NCBI GenBank assembly: GCA_003279015.1
Contig: QCBV01000007.1
Coordinates: forward strand, 1-64,000
DNA length: 64,000 nt
Direction: 5' to 3'
Source of the DNA: Prochlorococcus sp. AG-347-J19
GTDB taxonomy: Bacteria; Cyanobacteriota; Cyanobacteriia; PCC-6307; Cyanobiaceae
Shown: in pieces, positions 22,404 through 31,542 of the stretch
Layout: each line of letters starts with the position of its first letter
Position numbering within the stretch: position 1 is the stretch's first letter
Notes under the pieces: model-generated
What the model was told of the DNA's origin: nothing
Database searches by the model: none
The model's input: the letters and a program-made list of their open reading frames with translations, nothing else
Program-made: the position numbers and the translations under genes

Positions 22404-23846
22404 ATGAAATATATGTTTTCAAGTTATCAGCCTAAAAATAGTTTTGATGAATACTTTAAGGATAATGTTAACTCCGCTAGAGAAATATTGATTCCACTTC
22501 TTTCTTCTTTAGATAATATGGGACTTGAAGAATTAAACAGGAATCATTCTGCAGCAAAAAAATTATTACTAAGACATGGTGCAACTTTTAGATTAAACGA
22601 TACTGGTTTAAAAGGTACTGAGAGAATATTACCTTTTGATCCACTTCCTAGAATAATTAGTAAAGATGATTGGGTAACATTAGAAAAAGGCCTAAAACAA
22701 AGGCTTGAGGCAATTGATTTATTCCTAGATGATATTTACAATTCTCAAAAAATAATAAATGATGGAATAATTCCAAGAGAATTAATAGAGAGTTCAGAAG
22801 GTTGGAGACCTCAGATGATAGGTTTCAAACCCCCACTTAATAAATGGTGTCAAATTTCAGGACTTGATTTAATAAGGGATAGAAAAGGAGATTGGCATGT
22901 TTTAGAAGATAATTTAAGGTGCCCTTCTGGGGTTGCTTATTTTTTAGAAAATAGATTAGTTATGAAAAATATTTTTCCTAACCTTTTCTCAGGAAGAATA
23001 GTAAAACCAATTGATGAATATCCATCATATCTTTTAAAAACGCTTCAAGAACTTGCTGTATGGACTGACACTCCAAAGATAGTTCTACTAACTCCGGGAA
23101 TTTTTAATAGTGCTTATTTTGAACATAGTTATTTAGCCCAAGAAATGGGTATCCAACTAGTTCAAGGTCATGACTTAGTTTGTAATGATGATTATGTATA
23201 TTTAAAAACTACCTCTGGATTAAAAAGAGTAGATGTCATTTACAGGCGAATTGATGATGATTTCTTAGATCCTCTTAATTTTAGAAAAGATTCCTGCCTT
23301 GGTGTTAGCGGATTACTTGATGTTTTTAAGGCAGGTCACGTTGCTTTAGCAAATGCACCTGGGACTGGAATAGCAGATGACAAAATGATTTATTCTTTTG
23401 TTCCAAAAATGATTAAATATTATCTTGATGAAGAAATTATTATTAAAAATGTAGAAACGTATATTTGTCATTATCAAAAGGATCGTGAATATGTTCTAGA
23501 AAATTTATCAAAACTTGTTGTTAAGTCTGTCGCAGAAGCCGGGGGTTATGGAATGTTAATTGGCCCTCACTCAACAACAAGTGAGATAGAAGAATTCGCT
23601 AATAAAATTAAAAATAATCCCAGAAATTTCATAGCACAACCAACATTAGAATTATCTACTGTGCCATCGTTATGTGATGGAGAACTATATCCATGTCATG
23701 TTGATTTAAGACCATATATTTTAAGAGGAAAAGATTCATGGGTTAGCCCAGGCGGACTTACGAGAGTAGCATTAAAAAAAGGATCATTAGTCGTTAATTC
23801 TTCTCAAGGTGGAGGATGCAAAGATACATGGGTTGTAGGTAAATAA
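22404..23846 (+). CDS. Circularly permuted ATP-grasp type 2 protein (COG2308)
   Basis: 480 aa. The family's blocks are present: LRHGATFRLND early, the DGIIPRELIESSEGWRPQMI stretch, EDNLRCPSGVAYFLENR, and the ATP-grasp core with GIADDKMIYSFVP and a Gly-rich loop (SVAEAGGYGMLIGP) towards the end. Such proteins are predicted peptide ligases that join amino acids using ATP. It heads a three-gene set; the next gene starts 1 base after its stop. Confidence 0.88.
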   Translation: MKYMFSSYQPKNSFDEYFKDNVNSAREILIPLLSSLDNMGLEELNRNHSAAKKLLLRHGATFRLNDTGLKGTERILPFDPLPRIISKDDWVTLEKGLKQRLEAIDLFLDDIYNSQKIINDGIIPRELIESSEGWRPQMIGFKPPLNKWCQISGLDLIRDRKGDWHVLEDNLRCPSGVAYFLENRLVMKNIFPNLFSGRIVKPIDEYPSYLLKTLQELAVWTDTPKIVLLTPGIFNSAYFEHSYLAQEMGIQLVQGHDLVCNDDYVYLKTTSGLKRVDVIYRRIDDDFLDPLNFRKDSCLGVSGLLDVFKAGHVALANAPGTGIADDKMIYSFVPKMIKYYLDEEIIIKNVETYICHYQKDREYVLENLSKLVVKSVAEAGGYGMLIGPHSTTSEIEEFANKIKNNPRNFIAQPTLELSTVPSLCDGELYPCHVDLRPYILRGKDSWVSPGGLTRVALKKGSLVVNSSQGGGCKDTWVVGK

Positions 23847-23847
23847 T

Positions 23848-24789
23848 ATGCTTTTAAGTCGTGTAGCAGAATCTCTTTATTGGATCAATCGTTATTTAGA
23901 ACGTGCAGAAAACATATCTCGTTTCGTGGAAGTAAGCGAAGCAATGTCATTAGATTGTCCACCAGGAAGCGCAGAACCTTGGCTTCCATTAATTGATGCT
24001 TCTAGTGACAGAGAATCTTTTGATAAAAGATTCCCAGAGAAAAAACCTGATGACGTTATTAATTTTTTAATAAGAGATCGTTTAAATCCAAATAGCATAA
24101 TTTCTTGCATTCAAATGGCAAGAGAAAATGCAAGACAAATCAGAGATGTCATGACCACAGAAATGTGGGAACAGATTAATATCTTATATTGGAATATGCA
24201 AGAAGGTGAGGCAATATGGAATAAACCAAGACAAGAACAACTAAGTGAAATAAGGAGAGAATGCCAGCTTTTTTATGGAATTACAGATGCCACCCTAAGC
24301 AAAGATCTTGCTTGGAGATTTAGCGTTCTTGGAAGATTAATCGAAAGAGCTGACAAAACATCAAGAATTTTAGATGTTAAATATTATTTACTCCTACCGA
24401 GCTTAGATGAACTTGGAGGAGTTCTTGATGAGCTGCAATGGATTGCACTTCTACGTTCAGCTGGAGCTTATCAAATGTTTAGGAAAGCAGTGCAAAATTC
24501 AATAAAGCCTAATTCAGTTGCGAGATTCCTTTTACTTGATCCAATTTTCCCTAGATCAGTAAGATACTGTCTTGATGGGATAAGCAATACTCTTAAAACA
24601 ATAGATACCTCTACATCTACTGAAAATCCTTCAGAATTAGAGTGCATGAGGGGTTTGCTTAAAGCAAAGTGGAGTTATATCAGAATTGAAGATATAATCA
24701 ATGATGGTTTACATGAGGCAATCGATTCATTGCAAATGGATTTAAATAAATTAAATGATCTCATTCAAGAAAAATATTTTATTAATTAA
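23848..24789 (+). CDS. Alpha-E domain protein (COG2307)
   Basis: 313 aa, all-helical. Family blocks: LSRVAESLYWINRYLERAEN at the front (Met1 is followed by LLSRVAESLYW), ENARQIRDVMTTEMWEQIN in the middle and ILGRLIERADKTSRILDVKY-like SVLGRLIERADKTSRILDVK. Alpha-E proteins always travel with circularly permuted ATP-grasp proteins and probably bind or hold the growing product. One base separates it from the ATP-grasp gene, so they are one operon. Confidence 0.88.
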   Translation: MLLSRVAESLYWINRYLERAENISRFVEVSEAMSLDCPPGSAEPWLPLIDASSDRESFDKRFPEKKPDDVINFLIRDRLNPNSIISCIQMARENARQIRDVMTTEMWEQINILYWNMQEGEAIWNKPRQEQLSEIRRECQLFYGITDATLSKDLAWRFSVLGRLIERADKTSRILDVKYYLLLPSLDELGGVLDELQWIALLRSAGAYQMFRKAVQNSIKPNSVARFLLLDPIFPRSVRYCLDGISNTLKTIDTSTSTENPSELECMRGLLKAKWSYIRIEDIINDGLHEAIDSLQMDLNKLNDLIQEKYFIN

Positions 24790-24800
24790 TAAGTTTATTA

Positions 24801-25658
24801 ATGAGAATTAAATACATTCACAAACTTGAATATAAATACGAAGACCCTGTTCAATTAGGCGAGCATAGATTATGTATAAAGCCAAGGTCAAATGGATTCC
24901 AAAAGCTAAAGAATTTTGAATTAAAAATAACCCCAGAACCAGAAATTATTTATCCATTACTTGCTGCCAGCGGAGAAGAAATTAATAGAATCAGATTCAA
25001 TGGATTAACAGATAATTTAATTATTGAATCAATCAGCGAAGTTGAAACTATTAAACATCCAAACATTATTGATGGAGTTAAAAATAGAGATTTAACATTA
25101 CCTTTTTGTAGAAGCATTATTAACAGAGATCTACAGGGAGCATTAGAAGGATGGATGCCTAATGGACAACACGATCCCTCTGCCGTAGAACTTGCTCAAG
25201 AAGCCTTAGCAGGAAGTATTAATAATGCATTATCATTTACTTACCAGCTAATAGAGATTATTCAAGATCGGGTTAAATATACCAAAAGACATACAGGTCC
25301 AGCATGGCCGGCTAGCAGAACACTTAGAGAACGTATAGGTTCATGCAGAGATTTAGCAATGCTGATGGTTGAAGCTTGCAGGTCTATAGGAATCCCAAGT
25401 AGGTTTGTAAGTGGTTATCATTTTGAAGATCCGTTGCCATCCGAATTAGATTTACATGCTTGGGCTGAATTATATATTCCAGGTGCAGGTTGGAGAGGTT
25501 TTGATCCAAGCGGAAAAGGACTAATAGACGAAAGATATTTAACATTGGTATCCTCTTCCAAATCTAATTTAACCTCTGTAATTACAGGTAACTTTATAGG
25601 GAAAAATAATTTAGAAAATACTTTATCCTGGGAAATCAAACCTCTTAAAATTAAATAA
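24801..25658 (+). CDS. Transglutaminase-like protein (COG1305)
   Basis: 285 aa. The N-terminal beta-rich domain (HKLEYKYEDPVQLGEHRLCI) is followed by the papain-like fold: catalytic Cys in GSCRDLAMLMVEACRSIG, His in DLHAWAELYIPG and Asp in FDPSGKG. It probably cleaves or transfers peptide-like bonds. With the two genes before it (12 bases upstream) it forms the conserved ATP-grasp, alpha-E and transglutaminase set predicted to make a modified peptide or protein tag. Confidence 0.88.
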   Translation: MRIKYIHKLEYKYEDPVQLGEHRLCIKPRSNGFQKLKNFELKITPEPEIIYPLLAASGEEINRIRFNGLTDNLIIESISEVETIKHPNIIDGVKNRDLTLPFCRSIINRDLQGALEGWMPNGQHDPSAVELAQEALAGSINNALSFTYQLIEIIQDRVKYTKRHTGPAWPASRTLRERIGSCRDLAMLMVEACRSIGIPSRFVSGYHFEDPLPSELDLHAWAELYIPGAGWRGFDPSGKGLIDERYLTLVSSSKSNLTSVITGNFIGKNNLENTLSWEIKPLKIK

Positions 25659-25830
25659 AGGTTAATTTTTTAATCTTTTAAAAAAAGCAAAAAGATAATT
25701 AAAATATGTTTCTTTTTTAGTGTTAATTGATACGTTCTTATAGAAATATATCTGTTTTTATTTGTTTAATATTTAAAGAAAATTGAATTCAAGTTTAGAA
25801 ATTCCAGTTATCAAATCAAACAAATCAAAA

Positions 25831-26304
25831 ATGTTTGAATTGATAAGTTATGAAAAATTTCGCGATACAAAAGATGTTAGATTTTTTGATATTAGTGTCA
25901 ATGAATCAAACTATAGAGATCTAGTTATTCATAGTGGGCCTGCAGTTAGTCCACCTAATGATGAGGAATTTAATAATTGGCAATTTTACATACATCACAA
26001 TCAAGAAGATAATCTATTGGCTATCTCTGGGGGAAGAACATTTTTTCTAGTCAATTTTGGCTGGGATTATCCTTTTTATAAAGTTAGATTAGAATCTTGC
26101 GGATATATTCTAAGAATACCTAGAGGAACTTTTCATAGATCAGTATCTGACGAAAACGGTTCCATAGTTTTAAATCAAGCTATAAGAGATAAAAACGGTA
26201 CTGTTGAATCTGAATTCAAAGTTACGAATAGCAAAGATAATAAAAAACTTTTAGATTGTATAACCAATTTAGAACCTAGATTTAAAATTTATAGTGTTAA
26301 ATAA
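25831..26304 (+). CDS. Cupin-like protein
   Basis: The frame is open from a TTG at 25783, but the ATG at 25831 gives a product starting MFELISYEKFRD, 157 aa. A cupin-like core is seen: NWQFYIHHNQEDNLLAISGG, FFLVNFGWDYPF, and GYILRIPRGTFHRSVSDENG with two histidines. A sugar-isomerase or dioxygenase role is possible but unproven. It follows the transglutaminase gene on the same strand after about 170 bases, so it may be separate. Confidence 0.6.
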   Translation: MFELISYEKFRDTKDVRFFDISVNESNYRDLVIHSGPAVSPPNDEEFNNWQFYIHHNQEDNLLAISGGRTFFLVNFGWDYPFYKVRLESCGYILRIPRGTFHRSVSDENGSIVLNQAIRDKNGTVESEFKVTNSKDNKKLLDCITNLEPRFKIYSVK

Positions 26305-26387
26305 TCTTAAAAAGGAGTTCCAAATTTATATATCAATTTTAAAAATTATCTAATTGTTATAAAATAATAATATTCAAATTATTCAGT

Positions 26388-26906
26388 ATGAAATCCTTTA
26401 AATTTTTAAGATATTTTTTATGCATAATTTTTTCTTTCTTAGTTTTATCCTCTCCAGTTTTCGCAGGGGCAAATGTGGCGGTTAAGGGCGAGGGAGATGA
26501 AGTTCCAAGTTATGTGAGATCTAATATTACAGGATATAATTTCCATGGAGAGGATCTTCATTTGTCTTCTATAGCTGGAGCAGTTGCAAGAGACGCAGAT
26601 TTTAGTGACGTTGATTTACATGGGACAACCTTAACCCTATCTGATTTAAAAGGTTCTAATTTAAATGGAATCGACCTTACCGATACTCTTTCTGATCGAG
26701 TTAATTTCCAAAAAACAGATCTTAGAAATGCTGTTTTAATAAATATGATAGCTTCAGGTAGCAGTTTTGCAGGTGCTCAAATAGAAGGAGCAGATTTTTC
26801 TTACGCTATTCTTGACAGCGAAGATCAAAGAAATCTTTGTGAAATTGCTGATGGGATCAATCCAAGAACAGGCGTTTCAACAAGAGAAAGTCTTGAGTGT
26901 AGTTAG
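26388..26906 (+). CDS. Secreted pentapeptide-repeat protein
   Basis: 172 aa. Signal peptide 1-26 (ending SSPVFAG), so the protein is likely in the thylakoid lumen, like TL15/TL17-type lumen proteins. About 12 pentapeptide steps of the form A/N-D/L-L/F-x-x (for example DFSDVDLHGTTLTLSDLKGS, NLNGIDLTDT, NFQKTDLRNAVLINM) build a right-handed beta-helix at about 50-130. C-terminus has two cysteines. Function unknown. Confidence 0.8.
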   Translation: MKSFKFLRYFLCIIFSFLVLSSPVFAGANVAVKGEGDEVPSYVRSNITGYNFHGEDLHLSSIAGAVARDADFSDVDLHGTTLTLSDLKGSNLNGIDLTDTLSDRVNFQKTDLRNAVLINMIASGSSFAGAQIEGADFSYAILDSEDQRNLCEIADGINPRTGVSTRESLECS

Positions 26907-26915
26907 AAATTAAAA

Positions 26916-27269
26916 TTATAAGTAAACTTTCTTTCCATTATTAAATTTATAAATCCTTTGTTCCTCATCTTGGAATATCATTTCACCATTTAATTTGGAT
27001 TTCTTAAATTTTGAAAGCCTTGCTCTATGAATATTAGATTTTCTGTTAATACTATCTTCGTTATCATAACTTCCAATATAGATATTTATATAAGGGTTTG
27101 AAAAGGTTTTTTCTTCCTCTCTTAAAAAAATTCTCTCAATATTTGTTTGAGTACTCTGCAGTTTATTTTTAAATTTGTCTAATTTTAAGTTCTTTGGATT
27201 TTTAGATTTTATTTTTTTGTAGACCAAAAAAATAACTCCAAAAATTAGAAAAACTAAAAATATATTCAT
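26916..27269 (-). CDS. Hypothetical membrane-anchored protein, 117 aa
   Basis: Unrecognised. An N-terminal helix (MNIFLVFLIFGVIFLVYKKI) with a basic follow-up (KSKNPKNLKLDKFKNKLQ), then a charged soluble part ending in a strand-rich unit (GEMIFQDEEQRIYKFNNGKK). Three bases after the next upstream gene ends. Confidence 0.45.
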   Translation of the reverse strand: MNIFLVFLIFGVIFLVYKKIKSKNPKNLKLDKFKNKLQSTQTNIERIFLREEEKTFSNPYINIYIGSYDNEDSINRKSNIHRARLSKFKKSKLNGEMIFQDEEQRIYKFNNGKKVYL

Positions 27270-27272
27270 TAA

Positions 27273-27464
27273 CTATTTAATTTTTATTTTAATATCTACT
27301 CCTAAGTTACTTTTAGTAGTTAATATTTCTTTTTTTAAGATTCCATAAGTAAAAATTCTAGATAAAGTTTTTAAAGATTTAAAAACTAAAAAAACAGTAA
27401 ATAAAAAGAAAATAATAAGGTTTTCTACAAGAATATTTTTATTTTTATTTTCTATGTTGCTCAT
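27273..27464 (-). CDS. Hypothetical one-helix protein, 63 aa
   Basis: Unrecognised. A polar front (MSNIENKNKNILVENLI), one membrane helix (IIFFLFTVFLVFKSL) and a basic, Leu/Ile-rich tail. It sits just 3 bases upstream of the neighbour that ends at 26916 and is probably cotranscribed with it. Confidence 0.4.
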   Translation of the reverse strand: MSNIENKNKNILVENLIIFFLFTVFLVFKSLKTLSRIFTYGILKKEILTTKSNLGVDIKIKIK

Positions 27465-27480
27465 GAAATTGTAAATTCAA

Positions 27481-28350
27481 TTATTTTTCATCATTATTTG
27501 CATATGGGCCGAAAAATTCACTAGCGTCTCTTCCCATTACTTTAGCAAGATTTAAACTTTTATCTATATCCCATTTAGATGCCATTCCATAAAGAATACC
27601 AGCCGCAAAAGAATCACCACATCCATAAGAATCAACCTTTAATTTTTTATTTTTAAGAGCCTCATATCTTCCTCCTGGAAATATTATGCCTCCCTTCTCT
27701 CCCTCCGTTTTAATAGTATATTTGGGTTTTAACGATAAATCAGAAAAAGAAAAAGCTTCCCCGGGATCAAGATTACTGCCTATTAATCCATCTAAAAGGA
27801 CATTTGATTTATTAATTATATTTAAACCCACCCTTGGGGTTGTACACAGTATTGAAGCTGATCTAGCCATTTTAAAAATCTCTGAATCAGATGCGGTAAT
27901 AAAAATTCCGTCCATTTTTTTTAAAATGTTCCATTCTAAATTGTCTTTATGAGTTGGAGCCAACCTTTCTCCTATAACTGTTATTGCTCTTTCACCTTGA
28001 GAGTCAATCAAACTGAAACCTCTTCTGGTTGGTTTATCACGCCAAGCGACATGCAAATTTATTCTCATATTTGAGAGAATCTTGAAACACTTATCTCCAT
28101 AATCATCATTACCTAATGACGTAAAAAAATGAATTTGGTTTAAAGTTAAATCAGAAAGTATTTTCGCGATAATAGAGCCTCCACCAGCTGGATACTCAAG
28201 AGATTCTTTAGAATGAGAAATGACGCCAGGTTTTGGTAATTGATCGACCTTTAAGAAATTAATCCACTCAACATGACCAACAACAGCAAAATTTAAATTT
28301 CCTTTTTTAAATTTATAGTCTTCAACTTTATTATTCTTTTCAACAACCAT
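27481..28350 (-). CDS. PfkB-family carbohydrate/ribokinase-type kinase
   Basis: 289 aa. PfkB blocks: NFAVVGHVEWINFLKVDQLP at the front, PAGGGSIIAKILSDLTL, the phosphate-binding GGxGxxD-like segment, and the C-terminal signature VDSYGCGDSFAAGILYGM with the catalytic Asp of GDSFAAG. Substrate is a sugar or nucleoside; not readable from sequence. Divergent from the DUF2834 gene with a 41-base gap. Confidence 0.85.
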   Translation of the reverse strand: MVVEKNNKVEDYKFKKGNLNFAVVGHVEWINFLKVDQLPKPGVISHSKESLEYPAGGGSIIAKILSDLTLNQIHFFTSLGNDDYGDKCFKILSNMRINLHVAWRDKPTRRGFSLIDSQGERAITVIGERLAPTHKDNLEWNILKKMDGIFITASDSEIFKMARSASILCTTPRVGLNIINKSNVLLDGLIGSNLDPGEAFSFSDLSLKPKYTIKTEGEKGGIIFPGGRYEALKNKKLKVDSYGCGDSFAAGILYGMASKWDIDKSLNLAKVMGRDASEFFGPYANNDEK

Positions 28351-28391
28351 AAGCTTTTAAATACTATTATTAAAAGAAATATTTTTTACAA

Positions 28392-28763
28392 GTGAATTCC
28401 TTTAACATTTTAAAAGATAATAAACAGATCCTATCTTATCTTTACCTTTTTCTATCAATTTTGGGTGCTGTCCTGCCAATGATGGCAAATTTCGAATTTG
28501 CTAGGGAATATGGAAACAACTTTGATATAAATAACTTTATTTCTTTAGCAAATGCAAACCCTGCAGCTCAGTCAATTTCTAGAGACTTATTAGTAGGTGC
28601 AAGTGCTATTTTTATATGGATAGTAAATGAATCAAAAAAACTAAACATGAGGAATATGTGGGTTGTATACATTGGAACTTTTCTTATAGCATTCGCATTC
28701 TCTGCACCTTTTTTCCTATTTTTAAGAGAGAGAAGAATTATTGAATTAGAAAAGATTAATTAA
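28392..28763 (+). CDS. DUF2834 family membrane protein
   Basis: 123 aa from a GTG start at 28392. Three to four helices, with the family's pattern: ILSYLYLFLSILGAVLPMMA, SRDLLVGASAIFIWIVNESK, and FAFSAPFFLFLRERRI at the end. Function unknown. Its stop overlaps the end of the MFS gene by 4 bases (convergent). Confidence 0.8.
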   Translation: MNSFNILKDNKQILSYLYLFLSILGAVLPMMANFEFAREYGNNFDINNFISLANANPAAQSISRDLLVGASAIFIWIVNESKKLNMRNMWVVYIGTFLIAFAFSAPFFLFLRERRIIELEKIN

Positions 28764-29989
28764 AATAATTTCTTAAATAGGATTGCAAAAATTATAAAGC
28801 TAGCAAATGAAATAGATAGCCAGATTACTGAAGCATAACCAAATAGATCTAATATACGTCCCGAGATAAATGGTCCAAAAAAATAACCCATAGCGAAACA
28901 TTGTGATAGCAGAGCAAGTGCAAAACCTTTTTTGTTTGAAGGAGCTATTCTGAAAACGATATCCGTTGATGTGGGGAGAAATGAAGCAGTCCCTAAACTT
29001 ACTAATATCAATGAAATAGAAATTAAATAGACAGCTGGGATATTTAAATAACTAGAAATAAATAATAAAAATGAAGCGAAAGAGAAATTTATCAAACTAA
29101 ATTTCAATCCAAATAATCTCCCTTTTTTTGATATCCAAGATCCAATAGGCCATTGTAAAAACAACAACAAAATTAATTGAATAGAAATTATAAGACTAAT
29201 AATTTCTTTGCTTAATGCATTTCGATATACTCCACCTTTAACAAGATCTAGAGGCAAAGTTACTTGAATCAGAGCTAAAGAGGTAGTTATCAATAAAATA
29301 GATAAAATTATTATTGTTGAATTTTTATTCCATTTCAATTGTCCCTGATTAATTGGATCTACAAATTTTTTTTGGAAATTTTCTAAGTTTCTTTTAATAG
29401 AAGAACTATTTCTAGATATTAAATATGTGATAACTAACATGCAAAATATATCATTAATAAAGATTGATTTAGAATACAAAAAATTTGTCATATAACCTCC
29501 TAAAAATACCCCTAGAAATATTCCTAATGCCTCTGAACTTCTTACAAGAGCATACCCCTTTCGTGTTTCGATATGATGGCAAAAATATGGTACCCCAAAC
29601 TCGGCAGCTGGCCAATATATTCCTGCAGCAGCCCCAACAAGTGATTGTCCAATTATGTACAAAAAAGTATCTCTTGAAAAAATGAGGCATAAGCTAGCGG
29701 CAATACTTATTATTGAAGAAGTAATTATAGGAAATTGTATTTTCCCAGTTTTATTAAGATAATTACCTGTAAAGAGTCTTGTTACGGTTCCAACTATTGC
29801 TGAAATGGTAAATCCTAGGCCAATATCTGTTGCCGATAATCCTTGGTTATTAAAAATAAGTGATGTTAAATAAATAACACCTCCTGCTCCAAATGCAGCA
29901 AAAAATCTTATCTTGGTTATTAACCTCAAATGAAATGGAAATTGAATCCACCAATTTTTGCTAATTTGTAAACTATTTGGACTAATCAC
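28760..29989 (-). CDS. MFS transporter, 409 aa
   Basis: Twelve hydrophobic helices. MFS marks include the loop GNYLNKTGKI near 75-84 and the second-half equivalent IGSWISKKGRLFG. A role in nutrient or drug efflux is likely but the substrate is unknown. The GTG start at 29987-29989 lies only 2 bases from the start of the divergent gene, so one of the two 5' ends may begin further in (TTG at codon 21 is an alternative here). Confidence 0.8.
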   Translation of the reverse strand: MISPNSLQISKNWWIQFPFHLRLITKIRFFAAFGAGGVIYLTSLIFNNQGLSATDIGLGFTISAIVGTVTRLFTGNYLNKTGKIQFPIITSSIISIAASLCLIFSRDTFLYIIGQSLVGAAAGIYWPAAEFGVPYFCHHIETRKGYALVRSSEALGIFLGVFLGGYMTNFLYSKSIFINDIFCMLVITYLISRNSSSIKRNLENFQKKFVDPINQGQLKWNKNSTIIILSILLITTSLALIQVTLPLDLVKGGVYRNALSKEIISLIISIQLILLLFLQWPIGSWISKKGRLFGLKFSLINFSFASFLLFISSYLNIPAVYLISISLILVSLGTASFLPTSTDIVFRIAPSNKKGFALALLSQCFAMGYFFGPFISGRILDLFGYASVIWLSISFASFIIFAILFKKLF

Positions 29990-29991
29990 AA

Positions 29992-31542
29992 GTGAAATAC
30001 ATTTTTATAATTTTTTTTAGTTTTTGTGGTTTATTTTTTAATGATGGTTTAAAGGCTGCTGAAAAGATAAATATTAAGTTTGAAGAGATGGAAATCCCTC
30101 TTACTATAGAACAATTATCAAAATTAGAAAAATACAAAGATGATTCAACAGAATTAATAGATTGGTTAAAAATAAATGGATTTATAAGAGTTTTTGAATT
30201 ATCAAAATTTTTAGAATTTCCAGTTTTCAAAGAAGAGGGATTAAATAGAGAAATATTAAGAAGTTGGATAGGGCGTAAAATTCTTACAGAATTAAGCAAA
30301 AGCATTAAAGTTCCAAATGACAATAATGGAACAGAAATATATAACACTATAGAAAATTTATTAGATCAGAAAAAAGAAGTTTCAACTTTAGAAATCATAA
30401 AGGCATTACCATCAGAAGAAATTTCACTAGATATTGATAATTTAATTTTAATAATTTCATCTTGGAAAAATGAATTATCAATGCAACAAGAACTTTTATC
30501 CAAATTAAATAAACTTGAAAGAACTAACCAAAATGCCTTTATAAATAATGAAAAAAAATCAACTCAAGATCTAATAAAAATTGATAAAAAAATTTATGCT
30601 CCTCACCGAGTGAAACCTTTTGAAATTGAAATATGGAAAAGCATTCAAACAAATGATGCTAAAGAACTAATAATTTTCATGCCTGGACTTGGAGGCGAAA
30701 TTAATAATTTCAAATGGATAGGCAACGAATTGGCTAGAAGAGGTTGGCCAATATTATTCATAGATCATAGAGGGAGTAATTTAGAATCGTTCAAAGAAGT
30801 ACTAGAAGGTAAAGAAACAATCCCAGGAAGTGCAGACTTTTTCTTATATAGAATTAAAGATTTAGATGCTGTATTAAAAGCTCATGAAAATGGAGAATTT
30901 GGTTTGCCTAATAAGTCTTATATTTTAATGGGGCATTCACTTGGTGCTTTAATAGCACTTTTATATGAAGGCAATAAACCTACCGATCAACTAGAAGACA
31001 AATGTGATTCGGCATTAAAAGACTTTGCGGTAACAAATTTATCTAAATTACTTCAATGTCAATTGAGCGAAATACCATTTCCTAAGAAAAATAACACTAA
31101 TAAGGCCAGTGCAATTATAGGTTTTAATTCATTTGGCAGTTTAGTATGGCCAAAAGAAAATAGTACAGGCATTAAGTCACCAACTCTTCTAATAGGTGGT
31201 ACCTATGACCTTATTACACCATTAATAAATGAACAATTTAGAGTTTTTTCTGCTTTAAATAATCCATCAAATAGATTTCTAATTATTGAAGGAGCAAGTC
31301 ATTTCTCTCCAATAAGAATTAATAAAAACTATAAAGAAAATAATGACGTCTTCAAAATAAGTGAATCTTTTATTGGTTTAGAGCCAATATTAGTACAAGA
31401 TTTATCTACGAAATTTATACTTGAATTTTTAAAAAATATTAATGACCAAAAAATCCCATTAGTAGTTAAAAACCAAAGAGATATGGGACTTGATTTCCAT
31501 CTTTTAGATCTTGAAACAATAAAAGAAATTTCCGAAAATTAG
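29992..31542 (+). CDS. DUF1400-type secreted alpha/beta hydrolase, 516 aa
   Basis: GTG start at 29992, signal peptide to about residue 22 (ends GLKAAEK). Residues about 23-190 resemble the cyanobacterial DUF1400 region. The C-terminal hydrolase has the nucleophile elbow GHSLGALIALLYEG (Ser about 316), the oxyanion strand (IIFMPGLGGEI) and a late His in GASHFSPIR. Probably acts on lipid or ester substrates outside the membrane. Confidence 0.78.
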   Translation: MKYIFIIFFSFCGLFFNDGLKAAEKINIKFEEMEIPLTIEQLSKLEKYKDDSTELIDWLKINGFIRVFELSKFLEFPVFKEEGLNREILRSWIGRKILTELSKSIKVPNDNNGTEIYNTIENLLDQKKEVSTLEIIKALPSEEISLDIDNLILIISSWKNELSMQQELLSKLNKLERTNQNAFINNEKKSTQDLIKIDKKIYAPHRVKPFEIEIWKSIQTNDAKELIIFMPGLGGEINNFKWIGNELARRGWPILFIDHRGSNLESFKEVLEGKETIPGSADFFLYRIKDLDAVLKAHENGEFGLPNKSYILMGHSLGALIALLYEGNKPTDQLEDKCDSALKDFAVTNLSKLLQCQLSEIPFPKKNNTNKASAIIGFNSFGSLVWPKENSTGIKSPTLLIGGTYDLITPLINEQFRVFSALNNPSNRFLIIEGASHFSPIRINKNYKENNDVFKISESFIGLEPILVQDLSTKFILEFLKNINDQKIPLVVKNQRDMGLDFHLLDLETIKEISEN

